From contig NZ_JALKAQ010000001.1 in the NCBI RefSeq assembly GCF_023016065.1, positions 248,001 through 312,000 on the forward strand: DNA of 64,000 nt. The letters are read 5' to 3'. Shown here piece by piece: positions 1 through 8,093 of this stretch. Numbering within the stretch: the stretch's first letter is position 1; every line of letters starts with the position of its first letter. Below the pieces are notes generated by a model. The model saw nothing but the letters and a program-made list of their open reading frames with translations. It searched no databases and was not told the origin of the DNA. The translations under genes and the position numbers were made by a program. The DNA comes from Marinobacter sp. S0848L. GTDB lineage: Bacteria > Pseudomonadota > Gammaproteobacteria > Pseudomonadales > Oleiphilaceae.

Positions 1-1
1 C

Positions 2-808
2 CATCGGGCAAAAGCTGTTAGCCAGGTGATGATGGGGCTATCTCTGGCGCTATTGATTGGTAATCCCCTGGCAACTGTGCTCGGGCAATCCATGGACTGG
101 CGCTATGCGTTCGGCTTCGTTGGCGCCATTTCCCTGTTAACAGTCGTGCTGGTGGCCTTATTGCTGCCGAAAGATCCGAGCGAGCAACGACACAGCGCTC
201 TGAGCGAACTTCGAGCCTTCAACAAGCCAGACATCTGGCTTGCACTGGCCATTGGCTCCATCGGATTCGCTGGCATGTTCGCCGTGTTCAGCTACCTGGC
301 TCCCACCTTGCTGCAAGTCACTCAGGTTGATGAAAGCTGGATTCCCGTTGCCCTGGTGGTGTTCGGGCTGGGCGGTTTTGTTGGCAATCTTCTCGGGGGC
401 TGGCTGTTTGATCGCCTGCAATTTCGCGCCGTAGGCGTGGTGCTGATTTTCAGTGCCGTTATCCTAAGTGTGTTTCCATCAACCACCAGCTACCTACCCG
501 CATTATTGACCGCCTGTTTCCTGACTGCGTTGATGGTTGCGCTGGGGCCGGCACTGCAGACTCATCTGATGGATGTGGCCGCTGGCGCTCAAACACTGGC
601 GGCCGCCTCTCATCACGCTGCCTTTAATCTGGCCAATGCTCTGGGCCCTTGGCTGGGAGGGCTGGCTATCACCGCAGGATTTGGCTGGCAATCCACCGGA
701 TACGTCGGCGCTGCCACGGCGCTGGCCGGGTTATGTATTTTCCTGATAGCGTGGCGGCGGTCGGCGCCGGAATCCAGGGCCGAACCACAAACCGATGCAG
801 CGGTTTAG
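2..808 (+). CDS. MFS drug/sugar efflux transporter, C-terminal part
   Basis: The reading frame is open to the left edge of the window, so the N-terminal part of the gene lies outside and the first ATG inside (26) is probably not the start. The visible 260-odd residues are strongly hydrophobic, with about eight membrane segments. The stretch MMGLSLALLIGNPLATVLGQ followed by WRYAFGFVGA resembles the fourth and fifth helices of DHA1/AraJ-type exporters. A hydrophilic loop (about residues 46-68) separates the two helix bundles. Substrate cannot be told from sequence. The family is clear; the specific role is not. Confidence 0.85.
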   Translation, partial: HRAKAVSQVMMGLSLALLIGNPLATVLGQSMDWRYAFGFVGAISLLTVVLVALLLPKDPSEQRHSALSELRAFNKPDIWLALAIGSIGFAGMFAVFSYLAPTLLQVTQVDESWIPVALVVFGLGGFVGNLLGGWLFDRLQFRAVGVVLIFSAVILSVFPSTTSYLPALLTACFLTALMVALGPALQTHLMDVAAGAQTLAAASHHAAFNLANALGPWLGGLAITAGFGWQSTGYVGAATALAGLCIFLIAWRRSAPESRAEPQTDAAV

Positions 809-840
809 GTAACCATTATGATTCGGCCCGGTTAGGCAGT

Positions 841-878
841 AGAATAGCGAACTTTAATAAATATTCGTTCGTTATTCT
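841..878. other. Inverted repeat between MFS gene and DUF3348 operon
   Basis: AGAATAGCGAAC at 841-852 faces GTTCGTTATTCT at 867-878 (one mismatch) around a 14-base A/T-rich spacer. It may be a terminator for the upstream MFS gene or an operator for the downstream operon. There is no T-tract, so the terminator reading is weak. Confidence 0.4.
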
Positions 879-906
879 TCCGATACCCTGACCCGGTGCG
901 CCGCCT

Positions 907-1599
907 ATGGATCCAATGGCCTCTGTACAATCCGGCAGTACTCATGCCCGGCTGTTGCAGCTTCTGGCCACCGGCGATGCACCTCGAAAACCTGACAACC
1001 TGCCCTGCTTCGCCGAGCGACTGAGCCGTTTATTCGGGCTTGGAGATACCATGTCATTGGATGCGGCGACCGCGTTTCGAAGCCGCCAGCCCGGCATGAA
1101 TCAGGAGGCGGTTTTCGAGCAACTGACTAAAGAGTTGAGCAACATCCGGCGGGCATTGCGGCGCAAAATCGGACGCTACGGTGAGGAAGTCGAAGCCAGC
1201 GATAGTGTCACAGCCGAAACCTACCTGAATGCCTGGCTGGTGCTGCAGCGCAAGGTGGCGGCCTCCAGCCGCCAACTCCGGGACAAAGTGCGCAAGGCGA
1301 TGAAAGAGCACAACCAAGATCTTGCTCGCCTGGCGGAACTGGATTCGGTTTTCGACCACACCATGGCCAGCTACACCAGCCAGTGTTTTTCTCATATTTC
1401 CAAGGTTCTGGAACAGCGATTCCACAGCCTGCAACCCTCCTCTGATTCACCCCCTAAAACCGGCCACACGCCGGATGACTGGCTCCACCGTTACTGCGAA
1501 GACGCGCAGAATCTTTTACTCGCTGAACTGGATGTTCGGCTGGAGCCGGTATTGGGGTTACTAGAGGCCTGCCACAACGAGGTAAATCACTCTCCATGA
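907..1599 (+). CDS. DUF3348 family protein, first gene of a motor-like operon
   Basis: A soluble protein of 230 residues with no signal peptide or membrane segment. It is rich in Gln, Arg and Leu and mostly helical by composition. I recognise it as a DUF3348 protein mainly because the gene order DUF3348, DUF802, OmpA, DUF2894 is a recurrent block in Pseudomonas and Burkholderia relatives (recalled, not searched). Its stop codon overlaps the ATG of the next gene by four bases, which implies translational coupling. ATG 907 was chosen; an in-frame ATG follows at 916. Function unknown. A cytoplasmic accessory role for the membrane proteins downstream is inferred from context only. Confidence 0.75.
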   Translation: MDPMASVQSGSTHARLLQLLATGDAPRKPDNLPCFAERLSRLFGLGDTMSLDAATAFRSRQPGMNQEAVFEQLTKELSNIRRALRRKIGRYGEEVEASDSVTAETYLNAWLVLQRKVAASSRQLRDKVRKAMKEHNQDLARLAELDSVFDHTMASYTSQCFSHISKVLEQRFHSLQPSSDSPPKTGHTPDDWLHRYCEDAQNLLLAELDVRLEPVLGLLEACHNEVNHSP

Positions 1600-3356
1600 G
1601 CAGACTTTTCTTCTTTCTCGCATTCGTTACCGGTTTGGCGGTAACCGGCTGGATTGGCCAGCGTTTCATCCATTCCGACCTGCTGGCGCTGTCTGTCACT
1701 ATGATCATTGCCGTGGTGTATACGCTGGGCTTTGTGGAGTTGATGGGCTTTCGCAGCACCACCCGAAAGCTGGCCGATAAACTGACTACGACTCCAGAGA
1801 ACCGCGAGCAACTGTCGGGGTGGCTAGCCGGCCTGCCGGAGCAAGTACAGTTTGCCGTGCAGCGGCGTATTGACGGTCATTTTGCGGCCCTGCCCAGCCC
1901 GCAATTTACCCCTTATCTTGTCGGCCTGCTGGTTATGCTCGGCCTGCTGGGCACCTTTGCCGGCATGATCGTGACGTTGAGCGGTGCCGCGTCGGCCCTG
2001 GATGGCAGCACCGAGCTCAGCGCTATTCGCAGCGCTTTGGCTGCGCCCATTGCCGGACTCAGCCTGGCCTTTGGCACCTCCATTGCCGGTGTGGCAGCTT
2101 CCGCCATGCTGGGGCTGGCCTCAACCCTGAGCCGGCGTGAACGGTTACAGGTTTCCCGCCAGCTGGACAACACCCTGCGCCGGCGCTTGCACCATCTGTC
2201 CGCAGACTACCAGCGCCAGCAAGCGTTCAATGCGCTGGAGTCGCAAGCCGACGCCCTGCCGCAAATGGCCTCAGCCATGGAAAGCATGACCGCCCGTATG
2301 GAGCAGCTGGGCCAACAGCTGGAACAATCCCTGACCCAAAACCAGCAGGAATTCCACAGCACGGTGGGCAGTCACTACCAGTCGCTGGCAGACTCCGTGG
2401 CTGAATCGCTGGAAAAAGCACTGGAGTCCAGCACGCGCGTGACCGCAGAACGGATTGAACCGATTGTCGCCGACGCCATGACCAACTTGCAGTCCAGCGC
2501 TGGAAAGCTCCATGAGCAGTGGGCGGCCACCACTCAGCAGCAACTGGCCGGTTTGCAGAACACCTTTCAGGAATACCAAACGCAGTTCCGAAACGAGAGC
2601 GCCGGGATTGCCAGCCAACAGCAGCAAGGTTTGGATACACTGATCAACCGCATCACCGAGCAGCTTACGACGCTGCACGAACAAGAAGTCGCCCGTGGCG
2701 ACGCCGCGCACAACCGGTTGGCGCAGCTGGAAGCCACCGTGACCAAACACCTGACAGAGCTGGGTTCGGGGCTGGAAGCGCCCATGACCCGCCTGATCGA
2801 AACGGCCTCGGAAACACCGAAAGCGGCGGCGCAGGTGATTGCCCAGCTGCAATCCGAGATGGCCCGCAACAGCGAGCGGGAAAACCAGTTACTGGAAGAG
2901 CGCCAGCGCTTGGTGCAAGAGCTGGACACTCTGCTGGAATCCCAGCGCAGCAATGCCGACAGCCAACGCCAGGCGGTGGATTCGCTGATCAGCGGTGCCG
3001 GCGATACGCTCTCGGACATCAGCGAACGTTTCAACCTGTTGATGGGGGAACAAAGCCAGCAGCTCAGCAAACTGGGTGAAGACCTCACTGGCAGCAGTCA
3101 GGAAGTGGGTGCGCTCAGCGAGGCCTTCCTCAAGGCGGTCGAACTGTTCAGTGCATCCAACGAGCAGCTTCAAGACAGTCTCGGCAACATCCAGAAAGCC
3201 TTGGATACCGCCAGCAACCGCCACGACGAGCAACTGGCCTATTACGTGGCCCAAGCCCGCGAAGTGATTGACCTGTCCGTCAGCTCCCAAAAGGATGTTA
3301 TTGATGCCGCAGCAGCGCTTCGCCGCGGCGAGCTTGAAACCAGCGGAGCCGAGTGA
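1596..3356 (+). CDS. DUF802 protein: MotA/ExbB-like channel domain with long coiled-coil tail
   Basis: 586 residues. Four hydrophobic segments lie at about 3-20, 28-48, 105-128 and 148-175. The third contains LGLLGTFAGMIVTL and the fourth AAPIAGLSLAFGTSIAGVAA, both typical of the proton-channel helices of MotA/TolQ/ExbB proteins. From about residue 200 to 580 the protein is Gln/Glu/Ala/Ser-rich and reads as one long helical coiled coil. This layout, a channel domain plus a long cytoplasmic tail, is that of ZorA in Zorya systems. The next gene encodes the matching MotB/ZorB-like partner. Its ATG overlaps the DUF3348 stop. An ion-driven membrane motor stator is inferred; no function is established for this family as far as I know. 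Confidence 0.8.
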   Translation: MSRLFFFLAFVTGLAVTGWIGQRFIHSDLLALSVTMIIAVVYTLGFVELMGFRSTTRKLADKLTTTPENREQLSGWLAGLPEQVQFAVQRRIDGHFAALPSPQFTPYLVGLLVMLGLLGTFAGMIVTLSGAASALDGSTELSAIRSALAAPIAGLSLAFGTSIAGVAASAMLGLASTLSRRERLQVSRQLDNTLRRRLHHLSADYQRQQAFNALESQADALPQMASAMESMTARMEQLGQQLEQSLTQNQQEFHSTVGSHYQSLADSVAESLEKALESSTRVTAERIEPIVADAMTNLQSSAGKLHEQWAATTQQQLAGLQNTFQEYQTQFRNESAGIASQQQQGLDTLINRITEQLTTLHEQEVARGDAAHNRLAQLEATVTKHLTELGSGLEAPMTRLIETASETPKAAAQVIAQLQSEMARNSERENQLLEERQRLVQELDTLLESQRSNADSQRQAVDSLISGAGDTLSDISERFNLLMGEQSQQLSKLGEDLTGSSQEVGALSEAFLKAVELFSASNEQLQDSLGNIQKALDTASNRHDEQLAYYVAQAREVIDLSVSSQKDVIDAAAALRRGELETSGAE

Positions 3357-4012
3357 TGGAACATCTGGAGGACAGCGAACAGCAGTCCACGCCGATCTGG
3401 GCCATTTTCTCGGACCTGATGGCGGCTTTGGTGGGCATTCTGGTGCTGATACTGGTGTGGGTCATTGGGGTGCAACTGGAACTCAGCCAGTCTCTGGCGG
3501 AAGAAAAAGCCAAGCGGGAAGCCGAAGAAGAGCGCCGTATTGCATTGGAACAAGCGCTGGAAGACCCGCTCACCAAAGGTTTGGTGACTTTCAGTAATGG
3601 CCGCATTGGCATCAGCGGCAACGTGCTGTTCCAGTTGAACTCGGATCAACTGCAAGCCGATGGTGTTGAGGTGTTGGAATCGCTGGTGACCCCGCTGAAA
3701 ACCTATCTGACCCAGCACGATGAATTGTTGATGGTCAGCGGCTTTACCGATGACTTGCCGATGCACCGGGGCAACCGGTATCAGGACAACTGGGGACTGT
3801 CAGCGCAGCGTGCGCTCACCGTGACCCGCACGCTGATGGAATTGGGGCTGCCGAACGATCGTGTTTTTGCGGCCGCGTTTGGCCCGCATCACCCTGCCGT
3901 GCCGAATGTAGATGCGGAATCCCGCGCCCAGAACCGGCGGGTGGAAATCAGCACTGTGCCCCGAGCTTCAAGCAGCCCCGCAGCCGACTCTCAACCGGAC
4001 ACCGAAATCTGA
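3356..4012 (+). CDS. OmpA/MotB-like peptidoglycan-binding membrane protein
   Basis: 218 residues from ATG 3356, which overlaps the preceding TGA by one base; an in-frame GTG lies at 3353. A single N-terminal membrane helix (about 14-38) carries an acidic residue near its start, Asp20 in FSDLMAAL, where MotB and ZorB carry the ion-binding aspartate. A short charged linker (40-70) follows. The C-terminal OmpA domain (about 85-205) has the NWGLSAQRA and NRRVEI motifs that bind peptidoglycan. With the DUF802 protein it would form a two-component ion-driven stator in the inner membrane, anchored to the wall. The stop overlaps the next start (ATG 4012). Confidence 0.85.
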   Translation: MEHLEDSEQQSTPIWAIFSDLMAALVGILVLILVWVIGVQLELSQSLAEEKAKREAEEERRIALEQALEDPLTKGLVTFSNGRIGISGNVLFQLNSDQLQADGVEVLESLVTPLKTYLTQHDELLMVSGFTDDLPMHRGNRYQDNWGLSAQRALTVTRTLMELGLPNDRVFAAAFGPHHPAVPNVDAESRAQNRRVEISTVPRASSSPAADSQPDTEI

Positions 4013-4620
4013 TGTCTGGCCTGGCTGAATCGTCTCTGCTTGCTCCCCTGCAAGCCGCCGGCGCTGACCAAATAGATCCGGTGCGCTTTCACTATTTAGC
4101 GACACTGGAACAACGCCTGCGTGCGAAAGGCCTTCAGGGCAGCGCCCATTGGCACAAACTGGAGCAGGCCGTCGCTGAGTTACAAACCACAGAGCGGGAA
4201 CAGGCCGAGCAATCTTCGGAGGCGGAGCCCCGTTCTCGCTCTCCCCTGCTCGAGTTGATCGACAAACTCAATCAAGCCGCAGGAAACACTCCGGCACAAG
4301 CGCCCCGCTCCCCGATCGAACAACTGATTTTCGGAGCAGAGGAAGAGCAAGAGTTTGAAGGTTCACAAGCCACACCAGAGAACCCGCAACCGTTAAAAGC
4401 CATGGCCCGCGCAACGGCTGACCACGGCGTGCAAGCCCTTCAAGAACGCATTCAACACGCCATCGAAGATATCCCTCAAGATGCCGGTCCAATGAATGCC
4501 CATCGACTAGTCAGCCGGGCTATTGCCGAAATGCAGCGACTGTCACCGGAATATCTCAACCGCATGGTGAATTACACCGACACGCTGATGGCGCTGGAAA
4601 AACTGGGGCGTAAAACCTAG
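4012..4620 (+). CDS. DUF2894 family protein, last gene of the motor-like operon
   Basis: 202 residues, acidic and soluble, without signal peptide or membrane segment. The ends look ordered: the N-terminal 65 residues contain VRFHYLATLEQRLRAKGLQG, and the C-terminal 60 contain HRLVSRAIAEMQRLSPEYLNR. The middle is low-complexity, rich in Glu, Gln, Ser and Pro. It starts one base before the OmpA gene ends and closes the operon. Assignment to DUF2894 rests on the gene order and the C-terminal pattern. Function unknown; a regulator or cytoplasmic partner of the motor is a guess. Confidence 0.7.
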   Translation: MSGLAESSLLAPLQAAGADQIDPVRFHYLATLEQRLRAKGLQGSAHWHKLEQAVAELQTTEREQAEQSSEAEPRSRSPLLELIDKLNQAAGNTPAQAPRSPIEQLIFGAEEEQEFEGSQATPENPQPLKAMARATADHGVQALQERIQHAIEDIPQDAGPMNAHRLVSRAIAEMQRLSPEYLNRMVNYTDTLMALEKLGRKT

Positions 4621-4697
4621 ATTAACAAGCAGAAATACAGCCTACCCGATTGTGTTCTACACTTTCCTCAGTGTTCAAGCTGATAAGGAGAACCATA

Positions 4698-5144
4698 GTG
4701 GACGTGTTCGAAGCGTTGAGACAAGATCACGACGTACAACGGGAATTATTGGAGCAACTGGCCGACACCTCAGGTGATGAGCAAGTTCGCCGGCAGGGGT
4801 TCGCACAGCTCAAAACCGAACTGACGGAACACGCGGCGGCTGAAGAAAAGCATTTCTACGCCCACCTGATGCAACACGAACAAACCCAGGACAAAGCCCG
4901 CCACAGCGTTGCCGAGCATCACGACATTGATGAATGCATCGAGCAGCTTGAACAAACCGATTATTCCAGCCCTCAATGGCTCCAGCTATTCAAGGAGCTG
5001 CAACACCTTGTCAGCCATCACCTGGAGGAGGAAGAACAGGAAGTGTTCCAGATGGGCGGCAAGGTACTGACCGATCAGCAGAAAGAAGATCTGGGCGGCC
5101 AGTACCGCAATGAGATGGAAAAGCGCAGGGGCACTTCTAACTAA
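4698..5144 (+). CDS. Hemerythrin HHE-domain protein
   Basis: 148 residues from GTG 4698, chosen because AAGGAG (4685-4690) stands seven bases upstream and the homologous part (VDVFEALRQDHD) begins there; the frame is open further upstream. The protein is a four-helix HHE-type domain. Conserved His and Glu residues sit in QDHDVQ, HAAAEEKHFYAHL, AEHHDID and SHHLEEEEQEVF, consistent with a di-iron site. Related proteins bind O2 or NO or buffer iron. No partner gene is adjacent apart from the convergent zinc-finger gene. Confidence 0.85.
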   Translation: MDVFEALRQDHDVQRELLEQLADTSGDEQVRRQGFAQLKTELTEHAAAEEKHFYAHLMQHEQTQDKARHSVAEHHDIDECIEQLEQTDYSSPQWLQLFKELQHLVSHHLEEEEQEVFQMGGKVLTDQQKEDLGGQYRNEMEKRRGTSN

Positions 5145-5152
5145 TCGAACTG

Positions 5153-5176
5153 GCCAGCTGACTTACCTCAGCTGGC
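5153..5176. terminator. Hairpin between convergent hemerythrin and zinc-finger genes
   Basis: GCCAGCTGA (5153-5161) and TCAGCTGGC (5168-5176) form a perfect 9-bp stem with loop CTTACC, followed on the plus strand by TGTCTTT. It lies just past the hemerythrin stop and spans the stop of the opposite gene, so it probably serves as a shared terminator. Confidence 0.55.
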
Positions 5177-5429
5177 TGTCTTTACTGCCACGCCGGTTAA
5201 TGCCGCCGGTACTACTGTCTTTCGCCTCCAGTTTCGACTGGCAAGCGACGCACAGCTGTACACCGGGAATGGCTTCGCGCCTTGCTTCCGGGATGGGTTC
5301 ATCACACTCGATACAGAACTCAGCGCTTTCTCCAGAGTGAAGGTTGCTACGCGCTTGTTCGACTGCATCTTCAATCGTGGCATCTATCTGATCTTGTACG
5401 GCTCCGTCTCGAGTCCAACCGCCGGCCAT
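5163..5429 (-). CDS. DksA/TraR-type C4 zinc-finger protein (YbiI-like)
   Basis: 88 residues. It matches E. coli YbiI closely from memory: MAGGWTRDGAVQDQI at the start, IPEARREAIPGVQLC in the middle and NRRGSKDSQLR at the end. Four cysteines, in FCIECDEP and LCVACQSK, form the zinc site. The family is related to DksA but lacks the long coiled coil, and its physiological role is unclear. The last codons overlap the hairpin shared with the convergent hemerythrin gene. Confidence 0.9.
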   Translation of the reverse strand: MAGGWTRDGAVQDQIDATIEDAVEQARSNLHSGESAEFCIECDEPIPEARREAIPGVQLCVACQSKLEAKDSSTGGINRRGSKDSQLR

Positions 5430-5562
5430 ATCATCACCTGCTAGTTGCTATCTTTTACAGAAACACTTTGAAGCGTATCGGTATTGATTATAGCCGAGAA
5501 CTCGTTCTCTGTTTACAGCGCGAGGGTGATGAAGAAACTTTCAGGAGGCAGGGACGAAACTA

Positions 5563-5588
5563 AATGCCCCGGATGATTCCGGGGCATT
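5563..5588 (-). terminator. Rho-independent-type terminator of the fba operon
   Basis: AATGCCCCGG (5563-5572) and CCGGGGCATT (5579-5588) form a perfect 10-bp stem with a 6-base loop, just after the fba stop on the minus strand. The 3' side reads CATTTAGTTTC, a short T-rich tail. No gene is seen in the rest of 5430-5602. Confidence 0.75.
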
Positions 5589-5602
5589 GTGCTACTGCAA
5601 TC

Positions 5603-6667
5603 TTACTTTACTTTCGGGTCCAGCTCGCCAGCGTCGTAACGCTCGAACATTTGCTCGAGGTTCAGCGGCTTGATTTTGCTGGCCTGGCCGGCACAGCCGA
5701 AGGCTTCGTAGCGAGCAACACAGATGTCGGTCATCGCTACCATGGTGGCCTTCAGGAATTTACGCGGGTCAAACTCGGCTGGGTTCTGCGCCATGAAGCG
5801 ACGAACCGCACCGGTGCTTGCCAGACGCAAGTCGGTGTCGATGTTTACTTTACGCACGCCGTGCTTGATGCCTTCAACGATTTCTTCAACCGGTACACCG
5901 TAGGTTTCCGGGATTTCACCGCCAAATTCGTTGATTACTTTCAGCCATTCCTGGGGTACAGAGCTGGAGCCGTGCATGACCAGGTGGGTGTCCGGGATGC
6001 GCTTGTGGATCGCTTTGATCTGCTCGATCGCCAGGATGTCGCCCGTTGGTGGACGGGTGAACTTGTAGGCGCCGTGGCTGGTGCCGATGGCGATGGCCAA
6101 TGCGTCTACGTGGGTTTTTGCCACGAAGTCTGCCGCTTCTTCCGGGTCGGTCAGCATCTGGTCCATGTCCAGGGTGCCTTCAGCGCCAATGCCGTCTTCT
6201 TCACCGGCTTGGCCAGTTTCCAGAGAGCCCAGGCAGCCCAGTTCGCCTTCTACGGAAACACCGCACGCGTGCGCCATTTCGACTGTGCGACGGGTTACGT
6301 CTACGTTGTATTCGTAGCTGGTCGGGGTTTTGCCGTCTTCACCCAGTGATCCGTCCATCATGACGGAGCTGAAGCCAAGCTGGATGGAGCGCTGGCATAC
6401 GGCCGGGCTGGTGCCGTGGTCCTGGTGCATTACAACCGGGATGTGCGGCCATTCTTCGATGGCGGCCAGGATCAGGTGGCGCAGGAAGGGCGCGCCGGCG
6501 TATTTACGGGCACCGGCGGAGGCCTGAACAATAACCGGGGAGTCGGTTTTGTCGGCGGCTTCCATGATGGCGCGCATTTGCTCGAGGTTGTTTACGTTAA
6601 AGGCTGGCACACCGTAACCATGCTCGGCGGCGTGGTCCAGAAGTTGCCGCAGCGATATCAGGGCCAT
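5603..6667 (-). CDS. fba: Fructose-bisphosphate aldolase, class II
   Basis: 354 residues, the usual length of the long (CbbA-like) class II aldolases. It cleaves fructose 1,6-bisphosphate, or sedoheptulose 1,7-bisphosphate in some members, using zinc. Visible motifs are [10 protein letters not shown] with the zinc-binding histidine, [20 protein letters not shown], and [12 protein letters not shown] plus VRKVNIDTD near the C-terminus. It is last in the operon tkt-epd-pgk-fba, as in the E. coli epd-pgk-fbaA order. GGAG precedes ATG 6667. An intergenic repeat element separates it from pgk and may alter its expression relative to pgk. Third codon positions favour C and A. Confidence 0.95.
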   Translation of the reverse strand: MALISLRQLLDHAAEHGYGVPAFNVNNLEQMRAIMEAADKTDSPVIVQASAGARKYAGAPFLRHLILAAIEEWPHIPVVMHQDHGTSPAVCQRSIQLGFSSVMMDGSLGEDGKTPTSYEYNVDVTRRTVEMAHACGVSVEGELGCLGSLETGQAGEEDGIGAEGTLDMDQMLTDPEEAADFVAKTHVDALAIAIGTSHGAYKFTRPPTGDILAIEQIKAIHKRIPDTHLVMHGSSSVPQEWLKVINEFGGEIPETYGVPVEEIVEGIKHGVRKVNIDTDLRLASTGAVRRFMAQNPAEFDPRKFLKATMVAMTDICVARYEAFGCAGQASKIKPLNLEQMFERYDAGELDPKVK

Positions 6668-6729
6668 GGGTTGTCTCCTTCATTAGACTATTAATGTTTG
6701 GAGCAGACTGTTATTCAGGAGTCTGCTGC

Positions 6730-6837
6730 GGAGGGAGGGGGCACGGTTTCGCGGAACCGCTACGAGCACATCCATGTGCGCTTCTCTCAGGCCATCCTTG
6801 GCCTTCGAAATTCCGCGAAACCGTGCCCCCTCCCTCC
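6730..6837 (+). repeat. Palindromic intergenic element, copy 1
   Basis: Two perfect 27-bp inverted arms (6730-6756 and 6811-6837, starting GGAGGGAGGGGGCACGG) enclose a 54-base core. The core holds two smaller inverted repeats, GCACAT-CC-ATGTGC and AGGCCA-TCCT-TGGCCT. Two more copies, at 43092-43198 and 47021-47137, share the core but not the arms. It lies between fba and pgk, so it would be transcribed in the pgk-fba message. No coding capacity is credible. Confidence 0.9.
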
Positions 6838-6888
6838 TTGCGATTCTTACTTGTTTCTAGGCTGTCCTTTATTCAGTTCTGACTGAAA

Positions 6889-8049
6889 TCAGGCGCCTCT
6901 TTCTTCCAGTACAGCGACTGCCGGCAGGGTTTTGCCTTCTACGAATTCCAGGAAGGCACCGCCGCCTGTCGAGATGTACGAGATCTTGTCAGCTATATCG
7001 TATTTGTCAACGGCTGCTACAGTGTCTCCGCCGCCGGCCAGTGAGAAAGCGTCGCTTTGGGCGATGGCTTCAGCGAGGGCTTTGGTGCCGTTGCCGAACT
7101 GGTCGAATTCGAACACGCCGACCGGGCCGTTCCAGAGGATGGTTTTGGCGCTCTTCAGGAGTTCGGCGAACTGGCCGGCAGTCTCCGGACCTACGTCGAG
7201 GATCATGTCGTCGGCGGTTACGTCGGAGATGTTTTTGACGGTAGCAGTTGCGGTTTCAGCGAATTCGCTGGCAACAACTACGTCAACCGGCAGCGGGATT
7301 TCTACTCGGCTGGCGATGTCTTTTGCGGTGTCGATCAGGTCGTGCTCGCACAGGGATTTGCCAACCGGGTGGCCGGCGGCCGCCAGGAAGGTGTTGGCGA
7401 TGCCGCCGCCTACGATGATCTGGTCGCACACTTTTTCCAGTGCGTTCAGTACGTCCAGCTTGGTGGAGACTTTGGAGCCGCCAACGATGGCTACAACCGG
7501 CTTGGCCGGGTTATCCAGCGCTTTACCCAGTGCGTCCAGCTCAGCCGCCAGCAGCGGGCCGGCGCAGGCTTCGGGGGCAAACTTGGCCACGCCGTGGGTA
7601 GAAGCCTGGGCGCGGTGTGCGGTGCCGAAGGCGTCCATCACGTAGATGTCGCACAGGGCCGCATATTGCCTGGCCAGGTCTTCGTTGTCTTTCTTTTCGC
7701 CTTTGTTGAAGCGAACGTTTTCAAACAGAACCACTTCGCCGTCGGCCACTTCCACGCCGTCGAGGTAGTCTTTAATCAGTCGTACGTCCTGCCCCAACAT
7801 GGAGGACAGGTGGTCGGCGACCGGTTTCATGGAAGAGGCTTCGTCGTACACGCCTTCTTCCGGGCGGCCGAGGTGGGACATCAGCATGACTTTCGCGCCG
7901 GCGTCTTTCGCTGCTTTGATGGTGGGCAGTGAGGCACGGATGCGGGCATCGCTGGAGACTTTGCCGTCTTTTACCGGTACGTTCAGGTCTTCACGAATCA
8001 GAACCCGCTTGCCGGCGAGGTTCAGGTCAGTCATTTTTTTGATGGCCAT
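6889..8049 (-). CDS. pgk: Phosphoglycerate kinase
   Basis: 386 residues from ATG 8049 ([13 protein letters not shown]); a TTG lies two codons upstream, but the family normally starts at the ATG. It transfers phosphate between 1,3-bisphosphoglycerate and ADP. Visible motifs are [15 protein letters not shown] near the N-terminus, [11 protein letters not shown], the hinge region [16 protein letters not shown], and the C-terminal nucleotide site [15 protein letters not shown] and [13 protein letters not shown]. It stands between epd and fba in one minus-strand operon and its function there is standard. Confidence 0.96.
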   Translation of the reverse strand: MAIKKMTDLNLAGKRVLIREDLNVPVKDGKVSSDARIRASLPTIKAAKDAGAKVMLMSHLGRPEEGVYDEASSMKPVADHLSSMLGQDVRLIKDYLDGVEVADGEVVLFENVRFNKGEKKDNEDLARQYAALCDIYVMDAFGTAHRAQASTHGVAKFAPEACAGPLLAAELDALGKALDNPAKPVVAIVGGSKVSTKLDVLNALEKVCDQIIVGGGIANTFLAAAGHPVGKSLCEHDLIDTAKDIASRVEIPLPVDVVVASEFAETATATVKNISDVTADDMILDVGPETAGQFAELLKSAKTILWNGPVGVFEFDQFGNGTKALAEAIAQSDAFSLAGGGDTVAAVDKYDIADKISYISTGGGAFLEFVEGKTLPAVAVLEERGA

Positions 8050-8093
8050 AATCAAGGTCCGTAGTTATGGATTCAGTCGTATCTATCTGGAGA

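Noticed and set aside
1054..1434. Minus-strand frame inside the DUF3348 gene
   Set aside because: It has no ribosome site or family pattern and is covered by a frame in a tightly overlapping operon.
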